Positions 1 to 8,297 of a stretch of DNA of 64,000 nt are shown piece by piece. Positions within the stretch are counted from its first letter, which is position 1; each line of letters starts with the position of its first letter. The stretch comes from Actinoplanes lutulentus (GTDB lineage: Bacteria; Actinomycetota; Actinomycetes; Mycobacteriales; Micromonosporaceae). The stretch spans positions 211,258-275,257 of the forward strand of contig NZ_QLMJ01000015.1 in the NCBI RefSeq assembly GCF_003259845.1. The letters run 5' to 3'. The notes below the pieces were generated by a model. That model did no database searches. It saw nothing but the letters and a program-made list of their open reading frames with translations, and was not told the origin of the DNA. Position numbers and translations under genes: made by a program.

Positions 1-1278
1 CGAACGGGCCGTACACGCTGGTTCAGGCTCGCCTGGGCGGCTCTGGGGATCGCCCTCCTCGCCATCGCCTGGCTCCAGGGCTACGTCGTCCGGCAGGAGA
101 CGCTGCTCGGGATCCTCCTCATCGTCGCGGCCATCGCGGCAGCCGGGATCTCCGTCGCCACTCCCCTGGCCGCGCGGTCGCGTGCCGCCGTACCAGGGCT
201 GGCCGCCCTGGTGGCCCTGGCCCAGCTCACCTGGTTCGCCGCCTCCTGGTACCCCGCGTGGGTGCTGTCCCAGGCGTCGGCGATCGTCCTCGGGTTCCTC
301 GCCTTCGGGGTCGTCTGGACTCTGCGGCCGCGCGGCGTGACGGCGGGGCGCGTCGTCCTGCGCGCCGGGGGCGGGCTTGCTGTCGCCGTGGCGGTCATCG
401 TGTCCGCGGCCCTGATCACCACGTCGATCAGCCCCCGACCGGTTGTCACACTGGTTCAGAACTCCGGGGGTTACGGAAACTCATTCCAGCCCGCCGCGGA
501 GCCGGGTCGCACCGTCGTGCAGGACAACACGCTGCTGATCAACGATCTCAAGACCATGGGAGACCCGAACGCGGGCGCGGCCGCCTTCGCCCTGAGCAAC
601 GGACCCATGATCCAGGCCGGTTACAACCTGGTCGCTCTCGACTACGCCCTCGCGCCGGAATACACCTATCCCACGCCCGTCATTCAGCTCTCGCAGGCGA
701 TCTCGTTCCTGCAGGATCACGCCGAGGAGTACGGGCTCGACATGAGCCGGGTCGTCATCGGCGGCGGCAGCGCCGGTGGCCACATCGCCGCACAGTTCGC
801 CGTCGTCCAGACGAATCCGGCCTTCGCCACCGAGATCGGCATCAAGCCCGTGCTGGCGGCGAGCGCGCTGAAGGCCGTCGCCCTCGACAGCGCCGCACTC
901 GACGCCTCGCGCGCCGGACGCACCGAGGCAGCCGACGCGTTCAACGACTGGCAGTTCACCCTCGCCGCCAGGGCGTACCTGGAGATGTCCGGCTTCCCCC
1001 AGGCCGGTGATGCCGGCGTGGACCAGGCCGACATCATCACCCATGTGTCCGCTCAGTTCCCGCCGGCGTTCATCGCCGATGGCAACTACGGCACGTTCCC
1101 CGACCAGGCCCAGGATCTGTCGGACAGGCTCACCGCGTTGAGCGTGACGAATGAGCTCCTCCTGCCGCCGCTCTCCGAGGCGAAGCTCGGGCACGGCTAC
1201 ATGGGGCTCAGCGAGTCGAAGTACGTCGACGACTACAACGCCAAGAAGATCGCCTTCCTCGCCACCGTCGTGGGCTGA
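1..1278 (+). CDS. Membrane-anchored alpha/beta-hydrolase, 5' end outside window
   Basis: The frame is open from base 1 without a convincing start codon, so the gene begins upstream; 425 residues are visible. The first ~140 residues contain about four hydrophobic stretches, so the hydrolase domain is probably tethered to the membrane. The catalytic part resembles hormone-sensitive-lipase-type esterases: LDYALAPEY strand, nucleophile elbow GGGSAGGH (about nt 760-783), acid candidate in DGNYGTFPDQ and a late histidine in LGHGYMG. The usual HGGG oxyanion box reads SGGYGN. Family knowledge suggests a carboxylic-ester hydrolase; the substrate is unknown. It ends 7 nt from the convergent response regulator. 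Confidence 0.8.
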   Translation, partial: RTGRTRWFRLAWAALGIALLAIAWLQGYVVRQETLLGILLIVAAIAAAGISVATPLAARSRAAVPGLAALVALAQLTWFAASWYPAWVLSQASAIVLGFLAFGVVWTLRPRGVTAGRVVLRAGGGLAVAVAVIVSAALITTSISPRPVVTLVQNSGGYGNSFQPAAEPGRTVVQDNTLLINDLKTMGDPNAGAAAFALSNGPMIQAGYNLVALDYALAPEYTYPTPVIQLSQAISFLQDHAEEYGLDMSRVVIGGGSAGGHIAAQFAVVQTNPAFATEIGIKPVLAASALKAVALDSAALDASRAGRTEAADAFNDWQFTLAARAYLEMSGFPQAGDAGVDQADIITHVSAQFPPAFIADGNYGTFPDQAQDLSDRLTALSVTNELLLPPLSEAKLGHGYMGLSESKYVDDYNAKKIAFLATVVG

Positions 1279-1285
1279 CGACGTC

Positions 1286-1930
1286 TCACGCGCGCAGGAA
1301 GGTGAGGACGGCCAGGACTCGGCGGTGTTCGCGGTCGTGCTGGATCAGGCCCAGCTTCATGAAGATCGTGGTGACGTGGGCCTCGACCGTTTTGACCGCC
1401 AGGTGCAGATCTGCCGCCACCGCCGTGTTGGACAGGCCCTGGGCCATCAGTGCCAGGACGGCCCGCTCCCGGTCGGTCAGGGCGTCCAGCGGGTCGCGCT
1501 CGCGGCGGCGGGAGACCAGGCGGGTGACCAGTTCGGGGTCGATGACCGTGTCGCCGCGGGCCACCTTGCGGACGTCGGCGCCGAACGCGGTCAGGTCGGA
1601 GACGCGGTCCTTCAGGAGGTAGCCGACGGCGCCGTCGAAGTCGGTCATCAGGCGCAGCGCGTGGTGCACCTCGACGTACTGGGACAGCAGCATCAGGCCC
1701 ACGCCCGGCGCGGTGGCGCGGATCGCGGCGGCGGCGTCGATGCCCTCGGCCGCGAAGCCGGGTGGCATGCGCAGGTCGATCACCGCGACATCCGGTGGGT
1801 CGGCCCGGACCAGGCTCAGCAGGGTGGGACCGTCGGCGGCCTGGCCGGTCACCGTGAAGCCGACGTCGGTGAGGATGCGGGCCAGGCCTTCGCGGAACAG
1901 CACGGCGTCGTCGGCGAGCATCACCCGCAC
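1286..1930 (-). CDS. NarL/LuxR-type response regulator
   Basis: 214 residues. An N-terminal receiver domain has acidic residues in MLADDAV, the phospho-acceptor Asp near residue 52 (VIDLRMPP) and a Lys in YLLKDRV. The C-terminal LuxR-type helix-turn-helix is seen in LTDRERAVLALMAQGLSN and VKTVEAHVTTIFMKLGL. It is the cognate regulator of the histidine kinase just upstream, whose stop codon it overlaps. Possible starts are GTG 1930, GTG 1924 and ATG 1921; 1930 is chosen because it gives the usual MRVMLADD opening. Its DNA target and signal are not visible. Confidence 0.92.
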   Translation of the reverse strand: MRVMLADDAVLFREGLARILTDVGFTVTGQAADGPTLLSLVRADPPDVAVIDLRMPPGFAAEGIDAAAAIRATAPGVGLMLLSQYVEVHHALRLMTDFDGAVGYLLKDRVSDLTAFGADVRKVARGDTVIDPELVTRLVSRRRERDPLDALTDRERAVLALMAQGLSNTAVAADLHLAVKTVEAHVTTIFMKLGLIQHDREHRRVLAVLTFLRA

Positions 1931-3858
1931 GGGATCACCGTCCTGAGCAGGGTGCCGGCCGGACCGCTGTCGATGGTCAGGCGGGCGTCCAGGATGGCCA
2001 GGCGGTCGGACAGGCCTTCCAAGCCGCCGCCGGGGCGTACCGAGGCTCCCCCGCACCCGTCGTCAGAGACCTCGACGGTCAACTCGGGGCCGGCGATCTC
2101 CACGAAGACCGACACGGACGACGCGCCGGAATACTTCGCGGCGTTGGTCAGGCCTTCGCTGACCACGAAATACGCGGTGGACTCGACCTCGGCGGGCAGG
2201 CGGCGGCTCACCGACATGGCCAATCGGACCGGCAGCGAGGCGCGGTCGGCCAGGAACCCGATCGCCGCCTCCAGGCCGTCCTGGGTGAGCACTGCCGGAT
2301 GCAGGCCCCGGGCCATCTCGCGCAGTTCGGCGGTGGCTTCCAGGAGGTTGCGGCGGACGTCGTCGGCGCGGCCGGCCACCTCGGTGGCGCCGGCGGTGGT
2401 GGCCAGCCGGACGACGCCGCCGAGTTCCATCGCGACGGTGACCAGGCGTTGCTGGGCGCCGTCGTGCAGGTCGCGTTCGAGGCGGCGTCGGGCGGCGTCG
2501 CCGGCTACGACGAGGCGCTGGGCGGCGGCGCGCAGTTCGAGGACCAGCCCGGCCTGGGCGGCAAGGTCACCGACGAGGCGCTGCTCGGCGGCGGAGAGAG
2601 TCCCTGCCGAGATCATGAGTGCGCCACGAAGACGGCCGTCGTGCTTCACCGGCACCACCAGTTGATCAGCGACGCGACCCGAGGCCGGACCGGCATCCAG
2701 GTCATCCAGCGAGCGCACTCCCGCCGGGAGAACCGCCGCCGGCGGCCAGGCGGCCACCGCCCTCAACTCCTCCCCCGACCCCGTCCACAACACCACCTCC
2801 CGCGCTCCCGCAGCGTCGGCCACCGTCGCGCAGATCCCGTCCAGCAACCCGCCCGCCGGCGCGCTGAAGTGCGCCGACAACCGCGCGAGAGCCTCATAAG
2901 GCGTGGCCCGCCGGCCATAAACCACCCGGTCCGCCAGCCTCTGCGCCCGGCTCCGCAGCGGCTCGAAAACCACCGCCACCACGCCGATGGCCAGCAACGA
3001 CAGCCACGTGCCGTACCCGTCGACGAGCCGGCCCGCGCCGACCACCACCACGGCGTACCCCAGCGTCACGACCCCCGCCATCACGCCGAAGACCAGGGAT
3101 TTGTTGATCACCGGGTCGATGTCGTAGAGGCGGTACCGCAGGATCGCCGCACCCGCCGCGACGGCCAGCAGTGGCACGGTCAGCGTGCCCGGCACCGGCG
3201 AGCCCCACACCGCCAGACCGATGATCATCACCGCTGCGGAGACCGTCGCCGCGTACAGGAACCAGCGCAGCTGCCGCCCCTCGTCCCCATCGGACCGCCG
3301 CACCCGCACGATCACGCAGACCACCCAGGTCAGCTGGAACAACAGATAGGCCACCGGCCGCGCCACGTCATAAAAAGCCTGCGCTACCGCCAGACCCGGC
3401 AGCGAGAAAGGATGACCCAGGCCGGTGCGGGCGTATTCGACCGGCCACAACGCCGAGACCAGCGACAACACGAAACCCAGAACACACAGGACACCCAGGA
3501 CCGGCGCCCACGCCCGCGACGGCAGACGGCCCGTCGGGAAGCACATCACCGCTGCGCCGACCAGCACCAGCACAAGCGGCAGCGGCCACACCCCGAGCCA
3601 GCCGATCCACGACGCACCGGGCAGTGGGCCGGCATGCAGGCCGTACTCCCGGCCGAAGAACATCACCGCGTGCGCCGCGCCCACCGCGACGAACAGCCGG
3701 CCCTCACGGTTGCCGGGACGCCGGTGCAGCAGGAACAACCCGACCCCGGCGAACGACGCGGCGATCAACCCGTTGTGCAGGTTCGCCACGTGTGGCCCGA
3801 GCACGAAACCGCCCACGGTCAGCCCGGCGATCACCACACCCAGCATCCCCCGGCCCAC
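1921..3858 (-). CDS. Sensor histidine kinase (HisKA_3, DesK/NarX type)
   Basis: About 645 residues. The N-terminal half has several membrane segments in two blocks (roughly residues 1-110 and 110-300). A GAF-like region follows (~320-440), then a HisKA_3 dimerisation helix with the phosphoacceptor His in ERDLHDGAQQR (~465), and a HATPase domain with N-box SEGLTNAAKYSG, DDGCGG and GGLEGLSDRL. It autophosphorylates and passes phosphate to the overlapping response regulator. The frame is open back to 4011, but the divergent gene at 3968 makes such an early start unlikely; GTG 3858 or ATG 3846 fit better. The stimulus is unknown. Confidence 0.9.
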   Translation of the reverse strand: MGRGMLGVVIAGLTVGGFVLGPHVANLHNGLIAASFAGVGLFLLHRRPGNREGRLFVAVGAAHAVMFFGREYGLHAGPLPGASWIGWLGVWPLPLVLVLVGAAVMCFPTGRLPSRAWAPVLGVLCVLGFVLSLVSALWPVEYARTGLGHPFSLPGLAVAQAFYDVARPVAYLLFQLTWVVCVIVRVRRSDGDEGRQLRWFLYAATVSAAVMIIGLAVWGSPVPGTLTVPLLAVAAGAAILRYRLYDIDPVINKSLVFGVMAGVVTLGYAVVVVGAGRLVDGYGTWLSLLAIGVVAVVFEPLRSRAQRLADRVVYGRRATPYEALARLSAHFSAPAGGLLDGICATVADAAGAREVVLWTGSGEELRAVAAWPPAAVLPAGVRSLDDLDAGPASGRVADQLVVPVKHDGRLRGALMISAGTLSAAEQRLVGDLAAQAGLVLELRAAAQRLVVAGDAARRRLERDLHDGAQQRLVTVAMELGGVVRLATTAGATEVAGRADDVRRNLLEATAELREMARGLHPAVLTQDGLEAAIGFLADRASLPVRLAMSVSRRLPAEVESTAYFVVSEGLTNAAKYSGASSVSVFVEIAGPELTVEVSDDGCGGASVRPGGGLEGLSDRLAILDARLTIDSGPAGTLLRTVIPCG

Positions 3859-3967
3859 GCCACCATCGTGCCAGCGCGCGAACCCGATGTGACCAGGGTT
3901 AACCCTGCCATTTGTCGAGGGCCGGCCCCGATGCCCCGGCACCACCACCGCTTCCACGCTGACAGGC

Positions 3968-4552
3968 ATGACTTCAACACCGCTCGACCGCACGCTCACC
4001 GCGTCACTCACCGTCGCGCCTGCCGTCTATCTCATTGCCGATCTTCTGTACGCGACCCGAGGCTGGAATGACCCGTCAGCCGCCGTGGTCCACATTCTCG
4101 GAGCTGTCGGGTACACCGTCGTGCTGATGCGCCTGGTGACGCTCGGCACCGGCGTCCTGGCCTCCGTCCTGCTCGTGGCCGGGGCGTTCGGCGCGGCCGG
4201 CAACGTCGCGTACGGCTTCAACAGCATCCATGTCTCGCTCGGCGACACCGACCTGGTCGACGCCGCCGGTGCCGCCGTACTGATCAAGCCGTTGGGTCTG
4301 TTCTTCCCGCTCACGCTGCTGCTCGGCGCCGCTGTCCTGCGCGGGCTGGCGCCGGCCTGGGTCGTCGGGCTGCTCGCGGTGAGCGCCCTGGCCTGGCCGG
4401 TCGCGCACATCGCCAACATCGGCTGGCTGGCCGTGCTGGTCAACGTGGTGCTGGTCGTGGTGTTCGGCGTGGTCGCCGCGGGTCGCCGTCGAGGGACCGG
4501 CGATGCGACACGCCGAAACCCGGTTGCCAGCGGCAGTACCGTGGCCGGGTGA
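3968..4552 (+). CDS. Multi-spanning membrane protein of unknown function
   Basis: 194 residues starting at ATG 3968 and made largely of hydrophobic segments (about residues 12-30, 38-78, 95-125, 128-150, 155-172), so an integral membrane protein with five or six spans. The C-terminal tail is basic and polar. No catalytic motif or known family was recognised. It is divergent from the histidine kinase and could be a target of that system, but no shared operator was seen. Confidence 0.75.
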   Translation: MTSTPLDRTLTASLTVAPAVYLIADLLYATRGWNDPSAAVVHILGAVGYTVVLMRLVTLGTGVLASVLLVAGAFGAAGNVAYGFNSIHVSLGDTDLVDAAGAAVLIKPLGLFFPLTLLLGAAVLRGLAPAWVVGLLAVSALAWPVAHIANIGWLAVLVNVVLVVVFGVVAAGRRRGTGDATRRNPVASGSTVAG

Positions 4553-4600
4553 CCATCCGATTTGTTCCCCGCTCCTGGTCCGATCGACGGCGGTCCTGAC

Positions 4601-5395
4601 GTGCGGATCGTGAGTGTGAACGCCTGGGGTGGTGCCCTCGCCGACGAACTGCTCGGCTGGTTGCCCGGCGCCGACGCCGACGTGGTCTGCCTGCAGGAGG
4701 TCACCCGGACGCCGGGGCTCGGCGGGTGGACGCGGTTCGACGACGGGGAGCGGGCGCTGCCGCAGCGGGCCGACCTGTTCGACGACGTGCGCGGGGTACT
4801 CCCCCGCCATCAGGGCATCTTCGTGGCCAGCGACTCCGGGCCGGTCGTCGACGACGGCGGGACGCGGCATCGGCAGGACTTCGGGGTGGCGACGTTCGCC
4901 TCGGAGCGGCTGTCGCTGGTCGGGCTGGACTCGGTGTTCGTGCACGGCGAGTTCACCGATCATGCGGAGTGGACGATCGCCGACCGGCCCCGGGTGGCCT
5001 TGGCCGTCCGCACGGCCGATCGGAACACCGGGCGGACCGTCTGGGTGGTGCAGGTGCACGGGCTGCGGGACCCGGCCGGCAAGGGCGACACGCCGGCCCG
5101 GGTGCGGCAGGCGGAGGCCCTCGCCGCACTGGTCACCCGGATCCGGCAGCCGGATGACCTGGTCGTTCTCTGCGGTGACCTCAACCTGCTGCCGGACAGC
5201 GCGACGTTCGGGATCCTCGCCGATGCGGGACTCACCGATCTGGTCGGCACGGCCGACACCCGGACGTCGCATTACCTCAAGCCGGTACGGCACGCGAGTT
5301 ATCTGCTCGTCTCCGACGTGGACGCGGTCACGCGCTTCGAGATCGTGTCCGCCCCGGAGGTCTCCGACCATCGAGCGCTGCTTCTCGATATTTGA
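4601..5395 (+). CDS. Endonuclease/exonuclease/phosphatase (EEP) family protein
   Basis: 264 residues. The EEP fold is shown by the opening strand RIVSVNAWGG, the metal-ligand glutamate in VVCLQEVTR, the LCGDLNLLPDS motif (Asp and Asn of the active site) and the C-terminal SDHRALLL with the catalytic Asp-His pair. Family members are Mg2+-dependent phosphodiesterases or phosphatases acting on nucleic acids, sphingomyelin or inositol phosphates; the substrate cannot be read from the sequence. The frame extends upstream to a TTG at 4562, but GTG 4601 lies directly before the conserved first strand and is preferred. There is no signal peptide, so it is probably cytoplasmic. Confidence 0.85.
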   Translation: MRIVSVNAWGGALADELLGWLPGADADVVCLQEVTRTPGLGGWTRFDDGERALPQRADLFDDVRGVLPRHQGIFVASDSGPVVDDGGTRHRQDFGVATFASERLSLVGLDSVFVHGEFTDHAEWTIADRPRVALAVRTADRNTGRTVWVVQVHGLRDPAGKGDTPARVRQAEALAALVTRIRQPDDLVVLCGDLNLLPDSATFGILADAGLTDLVGTADTRTSHYLKPVRHASYLLVSDVDAVTRFEIVSAPEVSDHRALLLDI

Positions 5396-5532
5396 GATCG
5401 GTTACGCGTACCCAAGAAGGAGCGTGAGCGGGCCGGTGGGGTCTCGCCGCAGGGGTTTTGCCGCCAAGAACCACATGTCGGTAACAATGCCATCCTGCGT
5501 GATGATATCGGCGAGCATCGACCGAACGGTCC

Positions 5533-5538
5533 TACTAT
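5533..5538 (+). promoter_or_regulatory. Candidate -10 box before the SUKH-like gene
   Basis: TACTAT lies 10 nt before GTG 5549, implying a very short leader. A dyad GACCG-AA-CGGTC sits just upstream (5520-5531), where the -10/-35 spacer would be, and could be an operator. No good -35 box is visible. Confidence 0.35.
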
Positions 5539-5548
5539 TCTCGCTGCC

Positions 5549-6082
5549 GTGCCTACCGATGCTCTTCCCACACCTCCGGAGTTCGAATCGGTCGCGACCT
5601 GGGCGGGCGCAGCACGGGTGATACGCGCCGACGAGCGGGAAGTGGCCACCTGGCAGCTCCCTGACCAGCAGAAAGCCGCACTCGTCAACAGTGGCGTGCC
5701 GATGATCGACGGCCTGGTGGACGTCGTGGAGTTCCAGACGATGCCGACGATGTTCCAGCTGGGGCACTCCGCCGGGCGGGACCGCGTTTATGGTGCCGCG
5801 GCGGCGACCGGTGCGGTGGTCGAGCATTCGCCAGAGGCGGGGATGCGGTTCGTGAACTCGTCGATCGTGCATTGGCTGTGGTCACTGCATCTGGTCGGCA
5901 GCTGGGTGACGGGGTCGGTGGCGCTGGCCCGGTGGGATGAGAGCCCGGAGGCGGAGGAGCAGACGTTCGCGGAGATCGCCGCGCTGCTGGAGCAGATCCG
6001 GGCGCTGGATCCGCCGGCGGTCGGCGACGGCGGTCACGAGAAGCACTTCTGGCCGGCCGTTCTGGATCGCTGGCTCTATTAG
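5549..6082 (+). CDS. SUKH-4-like immunity family protein
   Basis: 177 residues from GTG 5549. The middle RFVNSSIVHWLW segment, the glutamate-rich helix before ALLEQIRALDP and the C-terminal FWPAVLDRWLY resemble SUKH-4 family proteins, which are intracellular alpha/beta proteins often serving as immunity factors against polymorphic nuclease toxins. No toxin or secretion gene lies next to it, so here it may be an orphan immunity gene or have another ligand-binding role. Its stop overlaps the convergent cyclase gene by 4 nt. The family call rests on recognition by eye. Confidence 0.6.
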   Translation: MPTDALPTPPEFESVATWAGAARVIRADEREVATWQLPDQQKAALVNSGVPMIDGLVDVVEFQTMPTMFQLGHSAGRDRVYGAAAATGAVVEHSPEAGMRFVNSSIVHWLWSLHLVGSWVTGSVALARWDESPEAEEQTFAEIAALLEQIRALDPPAVGDGGHEKHFWPAVLDRWLY

Positions 6083-6966
6083 AAGGTTGCTATCGGGTTG
6101 ACCGGGCTGCCGGAGGTGCCTGCGAAACGAACCGGGGCGACGGCCAGCTGGAAGTCCCATTGGCCCAGCTCGGCGGCGGTTGCCGCGCAGGCCTCCAGGT
6201 CGCAGTTGTCGAGCAGCCACAGGCCCATCGCGACCAGGCCCACGGCGTGCACCGGCATCAGCACGGCGTCGTAACCGGACGGCTGCACGTCCTGTGGGGT
6301 GTCGGCGCCGATCAGTGCGACGCCGCGGTCGTGCAGCCACGGCAGGCAGGACGCGTGCCAGCCGGCCTGGGTGAAACCGTCGGTGCCGGGCCGGCCGGTG
6401 CGCAGCAGGACGGCGTCGCCGGAGCGCACCTGGACGCCTTGGCGGCGCTCGGCCGCCTCAAGATCTTTGGGGAAGACAACAGTCTGTGCCACGTCCAGCA
6501 GGACACCCCGGGTGACGATCCCGTCCGCTGCCGCGGTGACGGCCGCCCACCCCGAACCCGTCGTGGCGTCGACCATGTCGTGCGGGCGGCCGTTGTACAT
6601 CGTGCCGTCCCAATACATGTGACACGGCGAGTCGAGGTGGGTGACGGTGTTGCCGTGGAACGTGATGCCGATCCGTTCCGACGAGAAACCCCAGCGCCGG
6701 TCGGCGTGGAAGCGGGCCGGCATGTTCTCGGCGCCGGGCATCTCTGCGGCGCACGGGCAGGTCGTGGTCGACCGTTCCATGTCGGCCGGGACGGCGACCT
6801 CCCACCCGCAGGACACACTGCGGCCGTGACGCACGGCCCGGGCTGCCGCGAGCCGGACGTCATCGGTGATCAGGTTCAGGGTGCCGCGCTCGTCGTCGTC
6901 GCCCCAGCGTCCCCAGTTCGACAGTGTTGCGAAGTATCCGAGCACGTCGTCCTGGGTCGCGGTCAT
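6079..6966 (-). CDS. Cyclase family hydrolase (kynurenine-formamidase-like)
   Basis: 295 residues from ATG 6966. The metal-binding signature of the cyclase family (PF04199) is seen as THLDSPCHMYWDG, with further conserved blocks GVLLDVA, DAVLLRTGR and GADTPQD. Members are Mn2+/Zn2+-dependent amidohydrolases such as arylformamidase, isatin hydrolase or carbamate-type hydrolases; the long N-terminus with NWGRWGDDDERGTLNL is typical of a large uncharacterised actinobacterial subgroup. It is divergent from the small membrane-protein gene, with a perfect 28-bp inverted repeat in between. The substrate is not determinable here. Confidence 0.85.
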   Translation of the reverse strand: MTATQDDVLGYFATLSNWGRWGDDDERGTLNLITDDVRLAAARAVRHGRSVSCGWEVAVPADMERSTTTCPCAAEMPGAENMPARFHADRRWGFSSERIGITFHGNTVTHLDSPCHMYWDGTMYNGRPHDMVDATTGSGWAAVTAAADGIVTRGVLLDVAQTVVFPKDLEAAERRQGVQVRSGDAVLLRTGRPGTDGFTQAGWHASCLPWLHDRGVALIGADTPQDVQPSGYDAVLMPVHAVGLVAMGLWLLDNCDLEACAATAAELGQWDFQLAVAPVRFAGTSGSPVNPIATF

Positions 6967-7108
6967 CGGTGCCTCCGGTCGCGTGGTTCACCAGACCGCG
7001 ACCAGCGTACGCGTTCAAGGTCGATCCCGACCTCGATGTCGACCCGTGACCGAGCTGGCTGTACTCCGGGATCAGCACCGGCCGCCGGCAGCCGAACGCC
7101 CGGCCGGT

Positions 7109-7194
7109 CGCGCCCGCTTCCGGTCTCAGCAGGCGGCAGAACGCGGTCACCTCCCGAACATATGTCCCGCCTGCTGAGACCGGAAGCGGGCGCG
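7109..7194. repeat. Perfect 28-bp inverted repeat, 30-nt spacer
   Basis: Arms 7109-7136 and 7167-7194 are exact reverse complements over 28 nt; the core of the left arm reads CGCTTCCGGTCTCAGCAGG. It lies between two divergent genes, so it cannot be a terminator for either. It may be a large operator, a structured leader or a small mobile palindrome. No other copy was found in the window. Confidence 0.9.
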
Positions 7195-7196
7195 GC

Positions 7197-7202
7197 TAAG
7201 AT
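7197..7202 (+). promoter_or_regulatory. Candidate -10 box, leaderless start at 7209
   Basis: TAAGAT directly follows the right arm of the 28-bp inverted repeat and ends 6 nt before GTG 7209. This matches the geometry of leaderless transcripts, which are common in actinobacteria. The -35 region would fall inside the right arm. Confidence 0.35.
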
Positions 7203-7208
7203 TCGCCG

Positions 7209-7511
7209 GTGACGAATGCGTTGGGGCCGCTGAGGCTGTATGCGGGACTGGCCGTGGTCTTCTTCGGCCTGGTCCCGGCCGTGATGGTGTCGCTGCTCGT
7301 CGCGGGCGGCAACACGCCGTCGGCGGTGGGGTACACACTGATCGGCGGAATCCCGCTGGTTCTCGCGGCCGTGGTACTGGCCGTGCGCGGGATGACTGGC
7401 GCCGATCAGGAGATGGCGGCGCGGCGGTTGTATCTGAGCATGGCGCTGGTGGCGGGTGCCGATGTGCTGATGCTGGGCGGAAACGCGCTGATCAGGATGG
7501 GCTCGAACTGA
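7209..7511 (+). CDS. Small membrane protein of unknown function
   Basis: 100 residues from GTG 7209. Three hydrophobic segments (about residues 8-33, 40-62, 76-95) separated by short polar loops make it an integral membrane protein. No family was recognised. No Shine-Dalgarno is visible before the start, consistent with the leaderless arrangement suggested by the nearby -10 box. The following small gene starts 9 nt after its stop and is probably cotranscribed. Confidence 0.6.
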   Translation: MTNALGPLRLYAGLAVVFFGLVPAVMVSLLVAGGNTPSAVGYTLIGGIPLVLAAVVLAVRGMTGADQEMAARRLYLSMALVAGADVLMLGGNALIRMGSN

Positions 7512-7520
7512 GAAAGCGCT

Positions 7521-7820
7521 GTGTCCGCTGACGATTCGCGTTTCGCCGATCCGGGTGCGTATTTCGGGCTGCCGCTGTGGCTGCGGGCGAGGTGTTGTGG
7601 TGGGCGGGTGTTGTGGGCCTACAACGCGACGCACCTGGATTTGCTCGCCAGTTTCGTCGGTGCTGATCTGCGGGAACGTGGTCGTTACGGCGGGTGTGAT
7701 CGGAGCCTGATCGAACGGTTGCCGGCCTGGATCAAAGCGGCCGGGCACAGGGCGGAGTTGCTGGCCGCGATCACCCGCATGCGGAACAGCATGGAATCGC
7801 CTACCGGTGATCGATACTGA
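7521..7820 (+). CDS. Conserved hypothetical protein
   Basis: 99 residues, GTG start. The core VLWAYNATHLDLLASFVGAD followed by a helix ending SLIERLPAWIKAA looks like a conserved actinobacterial family that I cannot name. There are no membrane segments and no signal peptide, so it is probably soluble and cytoplasmic. It sits in a row of four short same-strand genes (7209-9407) with little spacing. Function unknown. Confidence 0.6.
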   Translation: MSADDSRFADPGAYFGLPLWLRARCCGGRVLWAYNATHLDLLASFVGADLRERGRYGGCDRSLIERLPAWIKAAGHRAELLAAITRMRNSMESPTGDRY

Positions 7821-7824
7821 CGCC

Positions 7825-8151
7825 GTGGTGACATACATCCAGTGGTCTTGGCCGGACGAAGACCTCTGGTGCTACGACGAACTCGACGGCGAGCGATGGT
7901 CGACGCGGCACATCGAGATACGCGCTCACGACCGGACGTTCCTCGCTGCGGCATCACTCGCCGAGGTCCTCGAAGCACGGGACTCCGGCGAGCCGGGCGC
8001 GGTTCAGGCCTATGAACATCGGTACGGCGTCGTCCCCGAAGCACCCTTCCCCACATCGACCGCCGATGGTGAGCCTCCCATCGGGCCGATTTCGGCAGAG
8101 GAGTTCGAGCGGCTGTGGCAGCAGGGCCGCCAGGCCCGAGAACAGCGATGA
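7825..8151 (+). CDS. Conserved hypothetical protein (DUF6881-like)
   Basis: About 108 residues. The opening VTYIQWSWPDEDLWCYDELD, a short strand ERWSTRHIEIRA and the helix AEEFERLW resemble the DUF6881 group of small actinobacterial proteins; this is recognition by eye. GTG 7825 or 7828, five to eight nt after the preceding stop, fits the conserved N-terminus better than GTG 7807, which would overlap the upstream gene. It is acidic and soluble with no catalytic motif. Function unknown. Confidence 0.55.
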   Translation: MVTYIQWSWPDEDLWCYDELDGERWSTRHIEIRAHDRTFLAAASLAEVLEARDSGEPGAVQAYEHRYGVVPEAPFPTSTADGEPPIGPISAEEFERLWQQGRQAREQR

Positions 8152-8297
8152 CAATCGCTGTCGTCCGGACGGACCGGCATCGGGCCGCTATCCCAGAATG
8201 TCGCTGCTTTTCCGGCCGGACGGCTTGGGGGGACGTGCGGGCCGGTTTCTTGGCGGAGTCGCGGACCGGATGCTGCCCGGGGTGGGACAACAGAGGT

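Noticed and set aside
8115..8297. Earlier start for the two-part hypothetical protein
   Set aside because: The extension overlaps the preceding gene, and ATG 8298 has a good ribosome-binding site directly before the conserved N-terminus.
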